This document shows positions 62,991 through 64,000 of a stretch of DNA of 64,000 nucleotides, piece after piece (position 1 is the stretch's first letter; each line of letters starts with the position of its first letter). The notes beneath the pieces are model-generated. The model did not search any database and had not been told where the DNA came from. It saw only the letters and a program-made list of their open reading frames with translations. Location: contig CAIIXF020000005.1 of NCBI GenBank assembly GCA_903813345.2, positions 34,291,375 to 34,355,374 on the forward strand, given 5' to 3'. A program made the position numbers and the translations under genes. The stretch is from Owenia fusiformis (Eukaryota > Annelida > Polychaeta > Sabellida > Oweniidae).

Positions 62991-64000
62991 GTAGGTTACA
63001 TCAAACGAGTAGATTAAACGATACTCAAGATTCCAACAGATTTTTTAACATTAAATTTCACTCCTTTTGAGTCTGTTCTAATGAGTAAAAACTAATTATT
63101 TATTTCAAATTATTTAATTTCAAAATTGCCTGTCTTTAGGAATCATGAAGTAAGTAACATCATATTGGTAGATTAACATCATACATGTAAGTCTTACATC
63201 AGACACAAACCACTTTTCATATTTTTTATCAGCACTTATTGAATACCTGTACAGTAAAAGTTGAGAACAAGGAACGGTCTCCAGTCTGGCCAAAAATTGT
63301 TCATTGGAGACAGGTGTTCCCTACAGAGAGAGTCATGTTTTGGGCCAGCCCCATGCAAAACTAATTTGCCGAATAAACATTTAATTATTGTAGATGATGA
63401 ATTACATAGGTGATAGTAGAGCAATGTTTCTTGTGCCTATATTCAAGTTCCATCAACCCCATTTTGTTGTAAATACAATCTGCAAGTTTGGCTCTTTAAA
63501 AGATTTAGCTCAATCACACAAATACATTTCTATTATCTCGTAAAACAGTTGTGTCAGTCCCTAGAATAGCCCAACTTGTCAGATATATGAAATCAACTTT
63601 CGTTGAAAGAAAACATTTGTCAATTGGTAGTTTATAACAAACAAGTTAATTTTAAAAAAATGGATTAACAACAGCTTTCCAATAATCGGTTTATCCTAAT
63701 CTCATTCATATTAATCTAAGCTCTTTAGAATCAGATATTGGCTTAAGACTTCCACACCTCTGAAAAACAATAGGATGTACAGTGTGACCAATTTTCCAAG
63801 TTCTTTGTAAACAGTTGAATTTTCCAAATATATTACAATTTTGAAATTTGAATTTATTTTCCATTTTGTGATGGGAATTGAATTGTCCTGTATCCATTTA
63901 TAATATGCTCAAAAACATTTATGAATTTTTTAGTGTATTTCCCCATTTCCTAACAAAAAAAACAATGTTCAGATTTCACACATGCCAGATAGATACTAAT
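62991..64000. other. Intron of F-box gene up to the window edge
   Basis: After the donor at 62991 no further exon is recognisable. 63248-63350 carries a fragment (ACAGTAAAAGTTGAGAACAA, GACAGGTGTTCCCTACAGAG) related to the CAGTARAAYCTG family. Confidence 0.5.

Overview
The window is nuclear DNA from an animal. Genes are split by GT-AG introns, bases are clearly AT-rich, and the intergenic and intronic space is full of small DNA transposons, foldback elements, minisatellites and non-LTR retrotransposon pieces. Protein content (an SLC16-type transporter, a ZIP13-type zinc transporter and an F-box/leucine-rich-repeat protein) and the dispersed GACGGACG-type repeats suggest a marine invertebrate bilaterian, for example a lophotrochozoan or basal deuterostome. 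I cannot name the species.

Layout. (1) 0.1-16.1 kb, + strand: two nearly identical three-exon monocarboxylate-transporter-like genes, A at 202-4824 and B at 10187-14782. They are a recent tandem duplication. A third partial copy of the 3' flank (C, 15311-16067) follows B. Both genes carry the same hAT-like element in intron 2. A 5'-truncated LINE with an open reverse-transcriptase frame sits in the A flank only, and copies B and C preserve the empty target site. (2) 16.2-48.5 kb, - strand: an SLC39A13 (ZIP13) zinc transporter gene of at least eight coding exons. Intron 1 is about 20 kb and full of repeats: a degraded LINE, foldback elements and MITEs. The end of exon 2, with its splice donor, has been amplified into a tandem repeat. 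The last coding exon (final membrane helix) was not found. (3) 48.5-60.3 kb: the 5' end of SLC39A13, then 11 kb with no convincing exon but a notable nest of repeats. There, a 2.7 kb palindromic element carrying a tRNA-like sequence and a younger copy of a repeat is inserted inside an older copy of the same repeat. (4) 60.3-64 kb, + strand: two internal exons of an F-box/LRR gene, separated by an intron with a 56-bp minisatellite that is itself split by a TTAA-flanked MITE. The gene runs off the right edge, and its first exon is not identified.

The genes are not an operon and do not form an obvious pathway. The transporters act in membranes (small carboxylates or similar solutes for SLC16-like proteins; zinc export from Golgi or vesicles to cytosol for ZIP13), and the F-box protein is expected to be a substrate receptor of an SCF ubiquitin ligase. 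The most notable features are structural: nested and empty-site-dated insertions, and repeats that have captured functional signals such as a splice donor and a tRNA-like promoter.
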